Below, one piece after another: positions 1 to 7,728 of a DNA stretch of 9,789 bases. The notes below the pieces were generated by a model. That model was not told where the DNA came from, did not search any database, and saw only the letters and a program-made list of their open reading frames with translations. The number at the start of each line of letters is the position of its first letter. Position 1 is the first letter of the stretch. The translations under genes were made by a program, and so were the position numbers. Source of the stretch: Woeseiaceae bacterium (lineage in GTDB: Bacteria > Pseudomonadota > Gammaproteobacteria > Steroidobacterales > Woeseiaceae); contig JALHUQ010000014.1 of the NCBI GenBank assembly GCA_022866645.1, positions 1 to 9,789 of the forward strand. Reading direction: 5' to 3'.

Positions 1-1
1 A

Positions 2-3000
2 GGATTTTCAGCGGGCGGCAAAGCGGCCGTCGCGATTTCACGCCTCGACATGAGTAAAGAAATCCATGCGCTCAAGCCGGTATTCTTCCCTGAGGAAGGC
101 ACGGATCTCGAGCAGGCGGCGATGGCGTATCACGCCGAGCGTTGCCACGAAACCTATCGATTGACCGATTACGATGAAAACGGTCCAGTCTACGAGGCGG
201 TCGGCTGCGGCGTGGACGAAAATGGCGTCGGAGTTGGCCCCCACGGGATCGGCAACACACAGCCGGGTTTCATGACCAACGGCTCCTTGCCGATTGCGGG
301 CGCACCGTTCCAGGATCCCTGTATCGACGATACCGGCGCTCAGATGGTTCAAGATGCAGAAGGCAGCTTCTACGGTAGTGGCCTCAACTCCGGCGGCCTC
401 GACGCGATGTGGAACAAGGACGGCATGACTACCCACGGTAGTTCCCCGTTCAACAGCACCACTCCGCGTCTTTACAAAGCAGCCAACGTGCAGTTCGACG
501 CGGTCCTGAATAAGCTCGGCTACCACTTCCCGCAGCAGCGCATCATTACGTTGTGGCAGGACGTCGTGCCGACGGTTGACCAGGAACGTCCGCCGGAACC
601 CTTCGTGCTGCGTATGAATACCTTTGACTGCACGGTTTATGTGCATTCGAATGTCGTGCCGAAGACCTACGAGTTGGATGACTATCAGGTTCGAACGCCG
701 ACCGATATCATTGGCCAGCATATTCACTTGCCGAAATGGGACCTGGTCTCTGCCGATGGTTCCGCGAATGGCTTTAACTACGAAGACGGAACGCTTTCGC
801 CGGAGGCGGTGGTTGAGTTGATCCACGCGATCAATACCTACAATGCGGACAACCCTGGTAAAGAAGTCACTACAGATTACCGTGGTGCTCCTGTGGTCGC
901 CTCGGACTCACACAATCTGACCGAGACCGGTACGCTCGAACCCGCCGACCATCCATTCTTTGGCCAAACGAAGTACGCGGACCGTTGGGTGGGCGCACGC
1001 AGCACGATGCAGCGCTGGTTCGCCGACCCGGTTGTCAACGTGCAGGGCGTGGACCGTGGTCTCGGTATCATCTTTACGCACGATCACTACGGCCCGTCGA
1101 CGCACCAGCAGATCGGTTTGTACGCGACCGTGCTGATCGAGCCAGCAGGCTCGAAGTGGATGCATAACGAAACGGGCACGGAACTCTATACGCGTACCGA
1201 CGGCCCGATTCCGCTACGAGACGGCGGCCCGACCTCCTGGCAGGCAGCGATCCTGACAGGCATGGACGACCGTTATACTGAGAACGTGAAGGCGGATAAG
1301 ATCGACCCGTTCCGCGAGTTCTACTTCGAATACACCGACTTCCAGCACGCGTATCAACCGGGTGTCTACGTCGGCATGACGGCGGATCAGACACGTATCG
1401 GTCCTGATGGCACTGTCGGCGTCCCCTACAATGGTCTTGACGAGAATCATGACGGCTTCATCGACGGCATGATCATGTCAGGCAATAGCGATACCTATCG
1501 CGATGCTATCGCACCGCCGGTTCGTAAACAGGCGTTTGAGGATCCTGCCGACGATACCGATTTCCCGATGGATATCTGGGAATTCCCACCGGTCTGCGTG
1601 GGTAACGTGAGGACGAACAATCTGGACGGTACGGTGACGGATTCCGTTCCGCGCCCCTGTCCCGAAGCGATCACCGCGGACGACCCGGGTTTGTACGTTG
1701 TTAACTATCGCAACGAATCGGTGCTGGCGCGGGTTTACGACCCGAACCGACCCGGTCCGGATGCAAACGGCAACGATTGCAGTGACCCGGCTAATCGCAC
1801 CGGTTGCGGCATGCAAGCCGAGGGCAAGGCCGGTGGTCTCGCTTTCGCGTTGGACTCCAACACGCATCGCCAAATTGACGCACTGAACACCGTTCAGGGC
1901 CTTGCGCCGGCCAGCTATTTTGATAGCACGCCGTGCAGCAACGGCGCGGGCGGCTCGGTCTTTTGTCCGCCGATCACCAATCCGGCTGCTCTGTCGGGCG
2001 GCGATCCGTACACACCGATGATACGTGTGATGGACGGCGATTTCGTGAGGACCAGGATGCAGGCAGGTGGCCAGGAAGAAGAGCATGCTGCAACATTCTA
2101 TGGTCTGAAGTGGCTACAGGGTGGTTCCGGATTCGGTGAATCCAAGAACTCCGGTTGGCGCAACTCGCAGTCGGGTGGAATTTCCGAACAGTTCGCGTTG
2201 AAAATGCCGGTATTCGCCGATTACAATCAGCGCGGCAACCAGGCTGACTACTTGTACAGCTTCAATACGAGTATTGACGGCTGGGCCAGCGGTACCTGGG
2301 GCATCCTGAGAAGTTACAAGGGTGGCTCTCATGGCGAGCTCTATCAGCTACCGAATAATGAAGTTTCGAAATCGAGTTTCAAAGTGGGGAACGCCGGTAG
2401 CTTCGACAGGGTCTGTCCGACCACGGCTCCAAAACGCAGCTACGACCTGACTGCTATTAGTGCGAATCACGCCTTTGGCAGTGATTCGAGCGTGACGATT
2501 CAGGACCTTTTCCCCTCCTACCATGTGGGTGGCGCGCCGGACAGCGGCGGTGGTTCACTCATCTACAACTCGCGCGAGACCCTGGTCAGCGGTGCCGATG
2601 CGCTGGTGAAGTCCAGAGGTACAGGCCCAGATAACCCGGATCGCCACGGTCCTTTGCACGACCCGACTGGCATTATCTATGTGCAAACCGACGACCTGGT
2701 CGCGCTTGACCAGCATGGTCACGAAGTGCGCCAGTTCAAAGTAACGGGCAAGAGGGGCAAGGGCGGCTTTTATTTCGAGGCCTGGGGTACCGACAACAAC
2801 GGTTCTTATGCAAAGCAACACACGATTGCGCTCAATGACTGGAATACCATTGATGATCGTTGTTTCTACGACAATTCCGGTGTGATCAGCTATGAGCCAT
2901 TCCGGTCCGACTGCCCGGTAAGACTCCGACATGACGCACCGCGCGAGCCTGTTGTTATCCGGGCAAATGCAGGTGAGTGCATCGAGACAAATCTGCGTAA

Positions 3001-4354
3001 TAAGGTTCTCGCACCAGCGACCTACACGGATGCCAACGGTACGCACCGTGTTTACCGGGGCAGTGACGTAAACTCGCCAGCATTCTTTGCCGCGCCCGGC
3101 TATACGTATATGGCTGACGTCAATGACAACGGCTCAGGTTTGACGGCGGTGGATGCGTCGGATATCGACTGGGATCAAACCCGCGATCTGGCCACCGGCA
3201 ATGCGATTACGGCGGCGGTGCGTCGTGAGCGTGGTGCGGGCGATATCGGGATGACGTCATTCAACAACAACCTGATTCAACCGTCGGCCCATGTCGGTAT
3301 GTACGCACAGCTCTTGGAGATGGACGTTACGAGAGACTACGGCATCAACGTTGGTCAAAACCCGTCGACCGCGACAGTCGTACCGGGCGGTCAGAAGACC
3401 TATAAATGGTATGCAGGCCACATTGGACTGGGTATTACGCAAGGCAAACGTGGCCCGTCAGGCACGCTCACGGCGACCCCTGTCGAGTTTGGCGGCTTCG
3501 GCATCATGCCAGCGGACCCCATCAAACAGGGTCAGAAAGGGCTCTACGGTGCGGGTGCTATTTACCCGGTTGGCAGTACCTGGACGGTGGATGCGGGCGG
3601 AACGACGTCCGCGTCGGTTACGAGCGGTGCCAAGACTTTCCGTGACTTCTCAAATGTCGCGGCGAAGGGTGCGAGCATTTTCTACGGCGACAGCTACCCT
3701 GTTGAAAACGTGCTCGGTGAAGGCACCTTCGGTGTTGCCGAGGATTCACAGGACATGGGCGGCATGGCCATCAATTACGGCAATGAAGCAATGTGGTTCC
3801 GCTTCGGTCGCAATCCGGTGGTTGCCTCTGGCAACGCCAAGTGCAATGGCGGACCGGACCATCCAGGCTCTGCAGAGTGTCTGGGCGGGCTCGATTCCGA
3901 TACAGCGGAACTCGCCTTCCACAACTCGCTCGTCGGCGGGGATCCGCAAACAGCGGTCTTCACAGCGACGCCAGGGCAGCAATACCGCATGCACGTATTG
4001 ATGCCAGTTGGCGCGGGTCGTGGTTCGACCTTTGACCTGCACGGTGCCGTTTGGCAACGCGATCCGTATGTCTGCCAGGGCAGCGTTGGTTATGATCTTG
4101 GCCTCCCAGGCAAGTGTGATACCGGTGGTGGCCTGCCGAGCGACGGTACAGTTGGATCGCAGGGTCTCGGCGTTAACCCCATCGGCTTCGCCGTCGGCGC
4201 TATCGAGAGCTGGTTACCGGGTGAGCATTATGAAATATTCATTCCGAAGGCCGGTGGTAGCTTTGGCGTGAACGGTGACTACCTGTTCCGCGATCATATG
4301 GGCCTCGGTAACACCGGCGGACTGTGGGGTATCGTGCGGGTTAAGCCTCAATGA
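2..4354 (+). CDS. Giant multicopper oxidase, MnxG/McoA-like (5' partial)
   Basis: The reading frame is open to the left edge, and the ATG at 50 has no Shine-Dalgarno, so the gene starts outside the window. The visible part is 1450 residues; numbering here is from the Met at 50. Multicopper oxidases couple one-electron oxidation of a substrate to O2 reduction. A QHIHLPKWD motif (H224, H226) and an HDHYGPSTHQQIGL motif (H344, H346, H352) resemble the C- and D-type trinuclear copper motifs. D345 stands where the type 1 Cys of a canonical HCH motif would be. A second, homologous region follows with YAQ (1085-1087) in place of HIH. The C-terminal domain has LHGAVWQ (H1331) and FRDHMG (H1416). Many cysteines and two EF-hand-like loops (464-475 and from 1023) suit a secreted protein. 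The remaining trinuclear ligands and the export signal should lie in the missing N-terminus. Mn(II) oxidation is plausible from family resemblance, not shown. Confidence 0.5.
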   Translation, partial: GFSAGGKAAVAISRLDMSKEIHALKPVFFPEEGTDLEQAAMAYHAERCHETYRLTDYDENGPVYEAVGCGVDENGVGVGPHGIGNTQPGFMTNGSLPIAGAPFQDPCIDDTGAQMVQDAEGSFYGSGLNSGGLDAMWNKDGMTTHGSSPFNSTTPRLYKAANVQFDAVLNKLGYHFPQQRIITLWQDVVPTVDQERPPEPFVLRMNTFDCTVYVHSNVVPKTYELDDYQVRTPTDIIGQHIHLPKWDLVSADGSANGFNYEDGTLSPEAVVELIHAINTYNADNPGKEVTTDYRGAPVVASDSHNLTETGTLEPADHPFFGQTKYADRWVGARSTMQRWFADPVVNVQGVDRGLGIIFTHDHYGPSTHQQIGLYATVLIEPAGSKWMHNETGTELYTRTDGPIPLRDGGPTSWQAAILTGMDDRYTENVKADKIDPFREFYFEYTDFQHAYQPGVYVGMTADQTRIGPDGTVGVPYNGLDENHDGFIDGMIMSGNSDTYRDAIAPPVRKQAFEDPADDTDFPMDIWEFPPVCVGNVRTNNLDGTVTDSVPRPCPEAITADDPGLYVVNYRNESVLARVYDPNRPGPDANGNDCSDPANRTGCGMQAEGKAGGLAFALDSNTHRQIDALNTVQGLAPASYFDSTPCSNGAGGSVFCPPITNPAALSGGDPYTPMIRVMDGDFVRTRMQAGGQEEEHAATFYGLKWLQGGSGFGESKNSGWRNSQSGGISEQFALKMPVFADYNQRGNQADYLYSFNTSIDGWASGTWGILRSYKGGSHGELYQLPNNEVSKSSFKVGNAGSFDRVCPTTAPKRSYDLTAISANHAFGSDSSVTIQDLFPSYHVGGAPDSGGGSLIYNSRETLVSGADALVKSRGTGPDNPDRHGPLHDPTGIIYVQTDDLVALDQHGHEVRQFKVTGKRGKGGFYFEAWGTDNNGSYAKQHTIALNDWNTIDDRCFYDNSGVISYEPFRSDCPVRLRHDAPREPVVIRANAGECIETNLRNKVLAPATYTDANGTHRVYRGSDVNSPAFFAAPGYTYMADVNDNGSGLTAVDASDIDWDQTRDLATGNAITAAVRRERGAGDIGMTSFNNNLIQPSAHVGMYAQLLEMDVTRDYGINVGQNPSTATVVPGGQKTYKWYAGHIGLGITQGKRGPSGTLTATPVEFGGFGIMPADPIKQGQKGLYGAGAIYPVGSTWTVDAGGTTSASVTSGAKTFRDFSNVAAKGASIFYGDSYPVENVLGEGTFGVAEDSQDMGGMAINYGNEAMWFRFGRNPVVASGNAKCNGGPDHPGSAECLGGLDSDTAELAFHNSLVGGDPQTAVFTATPGQQYRMHVLMPVGAGRGSTFDLHGAVWQRDPYVCQGSVGYDLGLPGKCDTGGGLPSDGTVGSQGLGVNPIGFAVGAIESWLPGEHYEIFIPKAGGSFGVNGDYLFRDHMGLGNTGGLWGIVRVKPQ

Positions 4355-4363
4355 GCCCTGAGC

Positions 4364-4483
4364 GGAACGAGTAGAACAATGCAAGACTAGCTGGCAGGGC
4401 GGCGCGCGATAGCGTGCCGCCCCTTAGCCGGCACGAACTCGACCGGGTGATGCGGAGGGGTAGCCCGGAACGAGCAAGACAAT
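4364..4483 (+). repeat. Imperfect 17-nt direct repeat flanking an intercistronic hairpin
   Basis: GGAACGAGTAGAACAAT (4364-4380) recurs as GGAACGAGCAAGACAAT (4467-4483), with 14 of 17 bases identical. Each copy is also preceded by AGCCC (4354-4358 and 4462-4466) at slightly different distances. The copies lie on either side of the hairpin at 4397-4422, one just after the oxidase stop and the other just before the next gene's Shine-Dalgarno. This could be a local duplication, a regulator site or chance. Confidence 0.5.
4397..4422 (+). promoter_or_regulatory. Intercistronic GC-rich stem-loop
   Basis: GGGCGGCGCGC and GCGTGCCGCCC pair over 11 bp, with one G-U wobble, around a GATA tetraloop. The bases after it (CTTAGCC) are not a T tract, so it is not a typical intrinsic terminator. 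It lies 43 bases after the oxidase stop and about 80 before the next start. It may limit read-through, protect the 3' end of the oxidase message or set expression ratios. The pairing is seen directly; the role is inferred. Confidence 0.5.
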
Positions 4484-4487
4484 CAGC

Positions 4488-4493
4488 AGGAGG
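4488..4493 (+). promoter_or_regulatory. Strong ribosome binding site deciding a GTG start
   Basis: AGGAGG sits 7 bases before the GTG at 4501. It decides the start of the propeller gene: the in-frame upstream GTG at 4414 lies inside the hairpin, and the in-frame ATG at 4528 has no Shine-Dalgarno. Starting at 4501 also gives a normal signal peptide. Confidence 0.5.
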
Positions 4494-4500
4494 AAATGCG

Positions 4501-6498
4501 GTGTTACATTTCTTTGTTACGCACAAAATGTCGGTTGCACTGGTTGCGGCCGTTCTTGCGCTTTCATGCGCATCATTATCGACTACAGCATTGGCCGACG
4601 ATGCATTAGCGGGACCGGAAGCGCCTGTTCCGGTGAATAAACAGACCATCCTGCGTGAAGGTATGGCGGTCGACTTCAATGCCGAACCACTGCATCCGGA
4701 GAGGACAGGTGGCAAAGTCATGGAAGGCGACTTCGCGAATATTTCATTTCGTATCTCCGGCGCTGACGACAACCAACCCCTGCAGGGTGTCTACCCAGGC
4801 GTCTGGATCGATCTGGTTCAGACCGCCGACGGCGAGAGAAAAGGCGTCTCGCTGGACTGCAAGAACAGGGTGGCCAGTTACCTGCAAGGTCTGGTCGGCA
4901 TGCGGCCGATGATCGATCTCAACAGTTACTTTGTCATGGTGCTGAATCAGGATCCGAGCATCTCGGTTATTGATCCGGTCGTCGGTATCACTGGGATTAC
5001 GAGTCTTTTCACCAGTATTGCACTCGAACGTCCGGGCGCGGACTGGGCGAAGACCACCGACGAGAAGTGGCTGTTTGTAACCATGCCGCGTGCCGGCAAG
5101 GTCGCGATGGTCAATCTCGATACGTTCAAGGTCGAAAAGAACCTGCCTGCGGGCGAGATGGCGATGCGCGCCGCTATTCAGCCGGACCAAAAATATCTCT
5201 GGGTGGGCAATGATATTCAGGGCAGCACGAAAAGCGGCGTGACGGTCATCGATATCGAGTCGGGGGAAATCGCAGCGTCGATTTTGACCGGCGCCGGTCA
5301 CCACGAGATCAGTTTCTCGGGCGACAGCCACCGTGCATTTGTGACGAATCGTGAGTCCGGTTCGGTTACCGTTATCGACATAAGCAAGCTCGAAGTTATT
5401 AAGGAAGTCGACACGGGTAACGTGCCTATTTCTGTTGCTTACTCGTCATTGAGTGATGCCGCATACGCTGCCGATGGAGTGAGCGGGGTCATTAGCGTTA
5501 TCGATCCGGAAACAGGGCAGATCTTCGGCAAGATTGAAACCGCGCCCGGTCTCGGCCCGATGCGCTTCTCGAATGACGGTCGCTGGGGCTTTGTGGTTAA
5601 CCCAGAGGCAAATTTCGTCTACATTATTGACGCTTCGACCAACAAACTTGCGCATACTGTCAAAGTTGAAAATAAGCCATTCCAGATCGCTCTGACCAAT
5701 ACCTTTGCGTACGTGCGCTCGCTCGACAGTGAGCACGTCACCATGATCAACCTGCAGGAACTCAATCGTGGCGGCGACGTGATCCTCAATAATTTTGCCG
5801 CCGGAGTTTATCCCCCAAGTCAGGACGACGATATACGTATCGCGGACGCGATGGTGCCTGCTGCGCAGGATGCCGCGGTTCTCGTCACGAGCCCGGCAGA
5901 TGCGACCGTTTACTACTACATGGAAGGCATGAACGCGCCGATGGGCGCATTCCGTAACTACGGTCACAAGCCACGCGCTGTGCAGATTGCTAACCGGGCG
6001 TTGAAAGAACTTGAACCCGGCCTGTACTCAACAACAGTCAAGGTGCCAATGGCCGGAACCTTTGAAGTCGCTTTTCTTAACGAGGCACCGCAGTTCTTGC
6101 ACTGCTTTACGATGGAAGCAGCCGTAAATCCAAACGTGGAACACAAGACGGATCCGGTAGCGGTCGAATACCTCAGCCAGCGTGAGTCTCTGGTTGCCGG
6201 TGATGAGATGAAACTGCGTTTTCGTTTGTACCAACCCGGCTCGGGCAAGACCTTTGTCGATGCGGGCGGTGTAACGGTGAAATTCTTCCGGGCACCGAGA
6301 TACGACCTGACCGAACTGCTGGCTACTCACGTTGGCGACGGTATCTACGAAGCGACATTGCCGTTCAGGGATGCAGGTTCGTACTACATTTACGTGGCGG
6401 CGCCGAAGCTGCACGCCGGCTATCAGGATTTGAACTACATGACGGTTTTGGTCGGTAAGGCGCGCACGTCACAAAACACGCCAGAGACAGGAAAGTGA
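4501..6498 (+). CDS. Secreted YVTN/cytochrome-d1-like beta-propeller with Ig-like C-terminal domains
   Basis: This 665-residue protein starts at GTG behind an AGGAGG site. A Sec signal peptide probably ends after STTALA, before DDALA. Residues 25-150 form a beta-rich domain with a lone Cys (C120, in LDCKNRV). Residues about 150-425 carry repeated propeller blades with strands such as SVTVIDI, VISVIDP and FVYIIDA, typical of YncE/cytochrome d1-like folds. The rest looks like two immunoglobulin-like units of the YtkA/FixH kind: one ending in FLHCFTMEA (H534, C535, M538) and one at about 555-655. There is no CXXCH, so no covalent haem is expected. The H-C-M cluster could bind copper (inference). 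The gene follows the oxidase and overlaps the SCO gene by 4 bases, so it probably serves the oxidase as scaffold, metal carrier or redox partner. The fold is well supported; the function is unknown. Confidence 0.5.
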   Translation: MLHFFVTHKMSVALVAAVLALSCASLSTTALADDALAGPEAPVPVNKQTILREGMAVDFNAEPLHPERTGGKVMEGDFANISFRISGADDNQPLQGVYPGVWIDLVQTADGERKGVSLDCKNRVASYLQGLVGMRPMIDLNSYFVMVLNQDPSISVIDPVVGITGITSLFTSIALERPGADWAKTTDEKWLFVTMPRAGKVAMVNLDTFKVEKNLPAGEMAMRAAIQPDQKYLWVGNDIQGSTKSGVTVIDIESGEIAASILTGAGHHEISFSGDSHRAFVTNRESGSVTVIDISKLEVIKEVDTGNVPISVAYSSLSDAAYAADGVSGVISVIDPETGQIFGKIETAPGLGPMRFSNDGRWGFVVNPEANFVYIIDASTNKLAHTVKVENKPFQIALTNTFAYVRSLDSEHVTMINLQELNRGGDVILNNFAAGVYPPSQDDDIRIADAMVPAAQDAAVLVTSPADATVYYYMEGMNAPMGAFRNYGHKPRAVQIANRALKELEPGLYSTTVKVPMAGTFEVAFLNEAPQFLHCFTMEAAVNPNVEHKTDPVAVEYLSQRESLVAGDEMKLRFRLYQPGSGKTFVDAGGVTVKFFRAPRYDLTELLATHVGDGIYEATLPFRDAGSYYIYVAAPKLHAGYQDLNYMTVLVGKARTSQNTPETGK

Positions 6499-7145
6499 TT
6501 TCACGTAGTGTCGTCGTTGCAACGTTGCTGACGTGTGTCGGCTTTTGCGCGGTACCCGCTTACGCGCAGGAGACGGAGAGTGACCCACATGCTCATCATC
6601 GAGAGATGATGAACAAGGCGGAAAAGAAACAAGCGCAGATAACAAGAGTAGACCTTCGAGCTGCACAATTGCTTGATCAGAGTGGCATCGAAGTTGAACT
6701 CGTCGAAGACGTTATTGGGCAGAGAATTGTCGTCGTCGACTTTGTGTATACGACTTGTACGACAGTTTGCCCGGTATTATCCGCAGTTCTGATGCAGGTA
6801 CAGGGCCAGCTCGGCGATCGGCTCGGTAGCGAAGTTGCTCTTGTGTCCATTTCGGTCGACCCGCAACGCGACACGCCGGCGCGCCTTAAGGACTACGCGA
6901 AAAAGATGCACGCGGGCGATGGCTGGACGTGGCTGACCGGCGAAAAATCCGTAGTAGACGAAGTGCTCAAGGATTTTGGCGCCTACACACCCAACTTCGA
7001 GGATCACCCTGCGATGATGCTGGTCGGCGATGCCAGTACGGGCGAATGGGCCCGTTTCCTCGGCTTCCCCGGCGCGAACCATATCGTCGATAAGATTAAT
7101 GAATTGGCGGCTGCCCGTACGGCGCAGTCTGCTGTTAGGGAGTAA
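6495..7145 (+). CDS. SCO1/SenC copper chaperone (first of two), His/Met-rich N-terminus
   Basis: This 216-residue SCO1/SenC/PrrC-family protein has a thioredoxin fold that binds copper through two Cys and one His. It delivers copper to oxidases or acts as a thiol reductase. The CxxxCP motif (C88, C92 in TTCTTVCP) and the distal His (H171 in EDHPAMM) are all present, as are family signatures SISVDPQRDTP and WLTG. A signal peptide ends at about PAYA, before QET. Just after it lies HAHHREMM (residues 32-39), a short His/Met-rich stretch that could take up copper. The GTG start overlaps the upstream stop as GTGA, which suggests translational coupling to the propeller gene. In this setting it most likely loads copper into the large oxidase, though a role in cytochrome oxidase assembly cannot be excluded. 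Confidence 0.5.
   Translation: MISRSVVVATLLTCVGFCAVPAYAQETESDPHAHHREMMNKAEKKQAQITRVDLRAAQLLDQSGIEVELVEDVIGQRIVVVDFVYTTCTTVCPVLSAVLMQVQGQLGDRLGSEVALVSISVDPQRDTPARLKDYAKKMHAGDGWTWLTGEKSVVDEVLKDFGAYTPNFEDHPAMMLVGDASTGEWARFLGFPGANHIVDKINELAAARTAQSAVRE
7137..7142 (+). promoter_or_regulatory. Ribosome binding site for the second SCO gene
   Basis: AGGGAG sits 7 bases before the ATG at 7150 and overlaps the end of the previous gene. It selects that ATG over an in-frame upstream ATG at 7030, which would lie inside the first SCO gene and remove the signal peptide from the N-terminus. Confidence 0.5.
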
Positions 7146-7149
7146 CAAA

Positions 7150-7719
7150 ATGAAATCTGTATTGCGCGCCGTACTCATGGTCATGCTGGTGATCACTGTG
7201 CAAGTGTCATTCGCTGCTGAGGACGAAGAAGAGCGTGCTCGCGAATATTTTTCGAACCTGGAACTCATCAATCAGAATGGCGAAACAGTTCGATTTTTTG
7301 AAGATGTTCTCAAGGACAAAGTTGTCGTCATCAATTTCGTTTTCACGAACTGCCAGGGCGCCTGTCCATTAATGACGCACAAACTGTCACTGGTACGCGA
7401 CCAGTTTGAGGACAAGATCGGCAATCCATTGCAGTTCGTTTCGCTGAGCATCGACCCCGAACGCGATACGCCGGCGGCGATGAAGGCGTTCGCAGCGGAG
7501 CACCAGGCGGATCATGATGGTTGGCTGTGGCTCACAGGCAAACCGGAAAATCTCGATAACATCATCAAGCGTCTCGGCCAGTATGCCGAGGACATCGAAG
7601 CGCATTCGACGATGATGCTTGCCGGCAATGTCAACGCGGCACACTGGGTGAAAATCCAGCCATACGAGATGCCGCCGCAGATCGCGCAAAAAATTGCGCT
7701 GCTCCTCGAAGAAGGTTGA
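7150..7719 (+). CDS. SCO1/SenC copper chaperone (second of two)
   Basis: This 189-residue SCO1/SenC-family protein has a signal peptide cleaved at about QVSFA, before AED. It carries the copper ligands C68 and C72 (FTNCQGACP) and H152 (EAHSTMML), plus SLSIDPERDTP and WLWLTG. It is clearly related to the preceding gene but well diverged. It lacks the His/Met-rich tail, has QGA instead of TTV between the Cys residues, and has a shorter C-terminus. It starts 4 bases after the previous stop. Two adjacent, divergent and apparently intact SCO proteins suggest different steps, such as copper delivery versus Cys reduction, or different copper sites. That division of labour is inference. Confidence 0.5.
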   Translation: MKSVLRAVLMVMLVITVQVSFAAEDEEERAREYFSNLELINQNGETVRFFEDVLKDKVVVINFVFTNCQGACPLMTHKLSLVRDQFEDKIGNPLQFVSLSIDPERDTPAAMKAFAAEHQADHDGWLWLTGKPENLDNIIKRLGQYAEDIEAHSTMMLAGNVNAAHWVKIQPYEMPPQIAQKIALLLEEG

Positions 7720-7728
7720 CGGATTGAT

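Noticed and set aside
38..826. 262-residue open frame on the minus strand
   Set aside because: It lies wholly inside the oxidase gene, has no recognisable domain or signal peptide and a composition typical of an antisense shadow of GC-rich coding DNA.
1478..2086. 202-residue open frame on the minus strand
   Set aside because: It is antisense to the oxidase, has an Arg/Val/Ile-rich composition with no family resemblance, and sits over strongly conserved oxidase sequence.
3291..4001. 236-residue open frame on the plus strand in another frame
   Set aside because: It is very rich in Arg and Ser, has no recognisable family, and overlaps the conserved C-terminal cupredoxin domains of the oxidase.
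4397..4422. Intrinsic terminator ending the oxidase transcript
   Set aside because: The stem is strong but no T tract follows, and the genes downstream look functionally linked. It is kept as a stem-loop of unknown role.
4414..4500. Longer N-terminus for the propeller protein from the GTG at 4414
   Set aside because: This start lies inside the hairpin, has no Shine-Dalgarno and would place 29 charged residues before the signal peptide.
4496..4609. Small frame from the ATG at 4496, just before the GTG start
   Set aside because: This ATG is only 2 bases from the AGGAGG site, too close for efficient initiation. The 37-codon product has no features, while the GTG at 4501 has ideal spacing and gives a signal peptide.
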